Positions 14,467 to 16,154 of a stretch of DNA of 16,154 nt are shown here, in pieces; position 1 is the first letter of the stretch, and every line of letters begins with the position of its first letter. Below the pieces are notes generated by a model. The model was not told where the DNA came from, ran no database searches, and saw only the letters and a program-made list of their open reading frames with translations. Location of the stretch: positions 1 to 16,154 of the forward strand of contig JAUUYO010000041.1 in NCBI GenBank assembly GCA_030590405.1, written 5' to 3'. Both the position numbers and the translations under genes were made by a program. The stretch comes from Kangiellaceae bacterium. Lineage in GTDB: Bacteria > Pseudomonadota > Gammaproteobacteria > Enterobacterales > Kangiellaceae.

Positions 14467-16154
14467 CTAATCTCCAATCGGATCAACTTCCATCCGCCAT
14501 CTCACCCGAGAGGCTGATTTTAATTTTTCAATACTTGTCAGGCACGCATTTAATAACTGATGTAAATGCAAACGACTATCGGATTCAAGATAAAGCTGAT
14601 ATCGAAACTTACCGGCTTTTTTTGTGTAAAAAGCCGGTACCGGACCTAACAGCTCAACCGAACATTGATTATAATTTTTGAGAATTTGTTTAACATCTTG
14701 CAAAAAGGTTTTAGCATGTCCCTGATAAGTCGCTTCGGCCTGAAAAAGTGCGTTAAAAGTGTGGGGCGGTAGTTGCGCAGCAATTCTCTCATTCATGGCC
14801 GTGTTGGCGAATGTTTCATAGCCACTGTTTATTAACTGTTGCAGCATTTTATGATCGGCATGATGGGTTTGAATAAGCACTTCACCGGCTTTATCGGCTC
14901 TGCCTGCCCTGCCTGAAACTTGAGTGATTAACTGCGCGGCATATTCAGGGGCACGAAAATCACTACTATATAAAGCGCCATCCATGTCAACCAGTCCAAC
15001 TAAAGAAACATCGGGGAAATGATGGCCCTTGGCTAACATTTGTGTACCGATCAAAATATCGACCTGACCGGATTTTATTTCGCTGACAAAATCTTTCATC
15101 GCTGATTTTTTTCGAGTGGTATCGCGATCAATCCGGCGAACGCGAGCGTTAGGAAAAAGCGTTTTAACGCTTTCCTCTAATCGTTCTGTGCCGAGCCCCA
15201 CCGGAACAATTTCATCGGTTAAACATTCTGGGCACTGTTTAGGAGCCCGTCGATTGGAGCCGCAATGGTGGCATTGCAAATGATTGTTCTGGTTATGATA
15301 AGTAAAGTGGGTATCACAGCGTTTACATTGGCTACTCCAACCACAATTATGACAAAGCAGTACCGGAGAATAGCCACGTCGATTTAAAAATAATAGCACT
15401 TGCCCTTGTTTACCTAAATGATGATTAATAGCATCAATCAAAGCAAAGGATAAGCCTTGTTTCATCGGTTGATTCTTTAAATCGATAACGCGATACTTGA
15501 GCGGTTGAGTGGTCATTGCTTTTTGAGATAGATTCAGTTTAGAAATTTTGTTTTTTTTAACGTTCATTAAGGTTTCAATGGAAGGTGACGCGCTACCTAA
15601 TAAAACTGGTATATTTTCTATCGTTCCCCTGACCATGGCAATATCTCTGGCCGAATAACGCAACCCTTGTTGTTGCTTAAAGGAACTATCGTGTTCTTCA
15701 TCAATAATAATAATACCCGGAGTTTTTAAAGGTACAAATAGTGATGAACGTGTGCCGATAATAATCTTTGCATCACCAGAGCGCGCTTTGAGCCAGACTT
15801 GCAAGCGTTGTTGTTCGCTCATACCTGAATGCAGGGTTTCAATGTGGGTATTAAAGCGCTGTTGAAAACGATTGACCGTTTGCGGTGTCAGTCCAATTTC
15901 TGGCACTAAAATTAATGCCTGTTTTCCCTGCTTGATAACTTGTTCAATGATACGCAAATAAACTTCGGTTTTGCCACTGGCAGTAACACCAAACAACAGC
16001 CAGGTGTGAAACTCACCCAACTGCTTACAAACCGAGTCGATGGCTTTAGATTGCTCTACATTCAATTGGATGTCTTTTGGTAAATTAATGCTTAACGGAA
16101 TGTTGCTTGTTTTGGGCGATAAATAATCTCGCTCAACCCAGTGTTTACCCGCCA
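14467..16154 (-). CDS. priA: Primosomal protein N' (replication restart helicase), N-terminus beyond window
   Basis: The C-terminal 561 or so residues of PriA, the 3'-to-5' DNA helicase that reloads the replisome at stalled forks. The frame stays open to the right window edge (GKHWVERDYLSP), so the N-terminal DNA-binding part, roughly 170 residues, lies outside; the start is not in view. Visible features in order: Walker A GVTASGKTEVY, Walker B IIDEEHDSSFK, the zinc-binding insertion with eight cysteines (CHNCGWSSQCKRC, then CHHC and CPEC), helicase motifs ILIGTQMLAKGHHFPDV and QVSGRAGRADKAGE, and the ending RVRWRMEVDPIGD, a normal PriA C-terminus. The 3' end is thus intact although an accessory module abuts it. 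No terminator is visible between priA and the toxin remnant. Confidence 0.97.
   Translation of the reverse strand, partial: AGKHWVERDYLSPKTSNIPLSINLPKDIQLNVEQSKAIDSVCKQLGEFHTWLLFGVTASGKTEVYLRIIEQVIKQGKQALILVPEIGLTPQTVNRFQQRFNTHIETLHSGMSEQQRLQVWLKARSGDAKIIIGTRSSLFVPLKTPGIIIIDEEHDSSFKQQQGLRYSARDIAMVRGTIENIPVLLGSASPSIETLMNVKKNKISKLNLSQKAMTTQPLKYRVIDLKNQPMKQGLSFALIDAINHHLGKQGQVLLFLNRRGYSPVLLCHNCGWSSQCKRCDTHFTYHNQNNHLQCHHCGSNRRAPKQCPECLTDEIVPVGLGTERLEESVKTLFPNARVRRIDRDTTRKKSAMKDFVSEIKSGQVDILIGTQMLAKGHHFPDVSLVGLVDMDGALYSSDFRAPEYAAQLITQVSGRAGRADKAGEVLIQTHHADHKMLQQLINSGYETFANTAMNERIAAQLPPHTFNALFQAEATYQGHAKTFLQDVKQILKNYNQCSVELLGPVPAFYTKKAGKFRYQLYLESDSRLHLHQLLNACLTSIEKLKSASRVRWRMEVDPIGD

Overview
The window looks like chromosomal DNA from an AT-leaning, probably aquatic gammaproteobacterium. 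The basis is the gene set (kbl-tdh threonine catabolism, an ElaA-type acetyltransferase, FadD, an orphan FliL-like protein, PriA) and the protein sequences themselves. I cannot fix the genus; a relative of Oceanospirillales/Kangiellaceae or Alteromonadales would fit.

Layout. Positions 1-740 (minus) hold a decayed two-component regulator: a receiver domain missing its N-terminal acidic motif, joined to an AraC-type HTH broken by a stop and a frameshift. Next come yccF, then the kbl-tdh pair that degrades threonine to glycine and acetyl-CoA, then an ElaA-type GNAT gene, all on plus. A FliL-like secreted or anchored protein follows on minus. The 5.0-6.1 kb stretch is a tandem duplication of a small secreted-protein gene (DUF3718-like): the left copy is a 5'-truncated, frameshifted pseudogene, the right copy is intact, and each has its own rho-independent terminator.

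From 6.4 to 10.9 kb are a lipoprotein alkaline phosphatase (plus), a convergent fadD preceded by a secreted DUF302 protein (minus; possibly one transcript), and a divergent VIT-type metal transporter. A REP-like double-hairpin element sits in the following gap. Then come a pyridoxamine-phosphate-oxidase-fold protein and an AraC regulator fused to a GyrI-like ligand domain.

The stretch from 12.9 kb to the 3' end of priA is accessory in character. It holds an unusual GNAT-like protein followed by two tiny, lysine-rich genes that share a motif; the second appears frameshifted, and its lost C-terminus can still be read in the +1 frame. Next is an orphan type II antitoxin whose partner toxin survives only as about nine codons abutting priA. 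The GNAT/small-protein cassette is the best candidate here for an undescribed system; the truncated toxin-antitoxin pair and the duplicated secreted gene record recent genome rearrangement. The window ends inside priA, which lacks its N-terminal part only because of the window edge.
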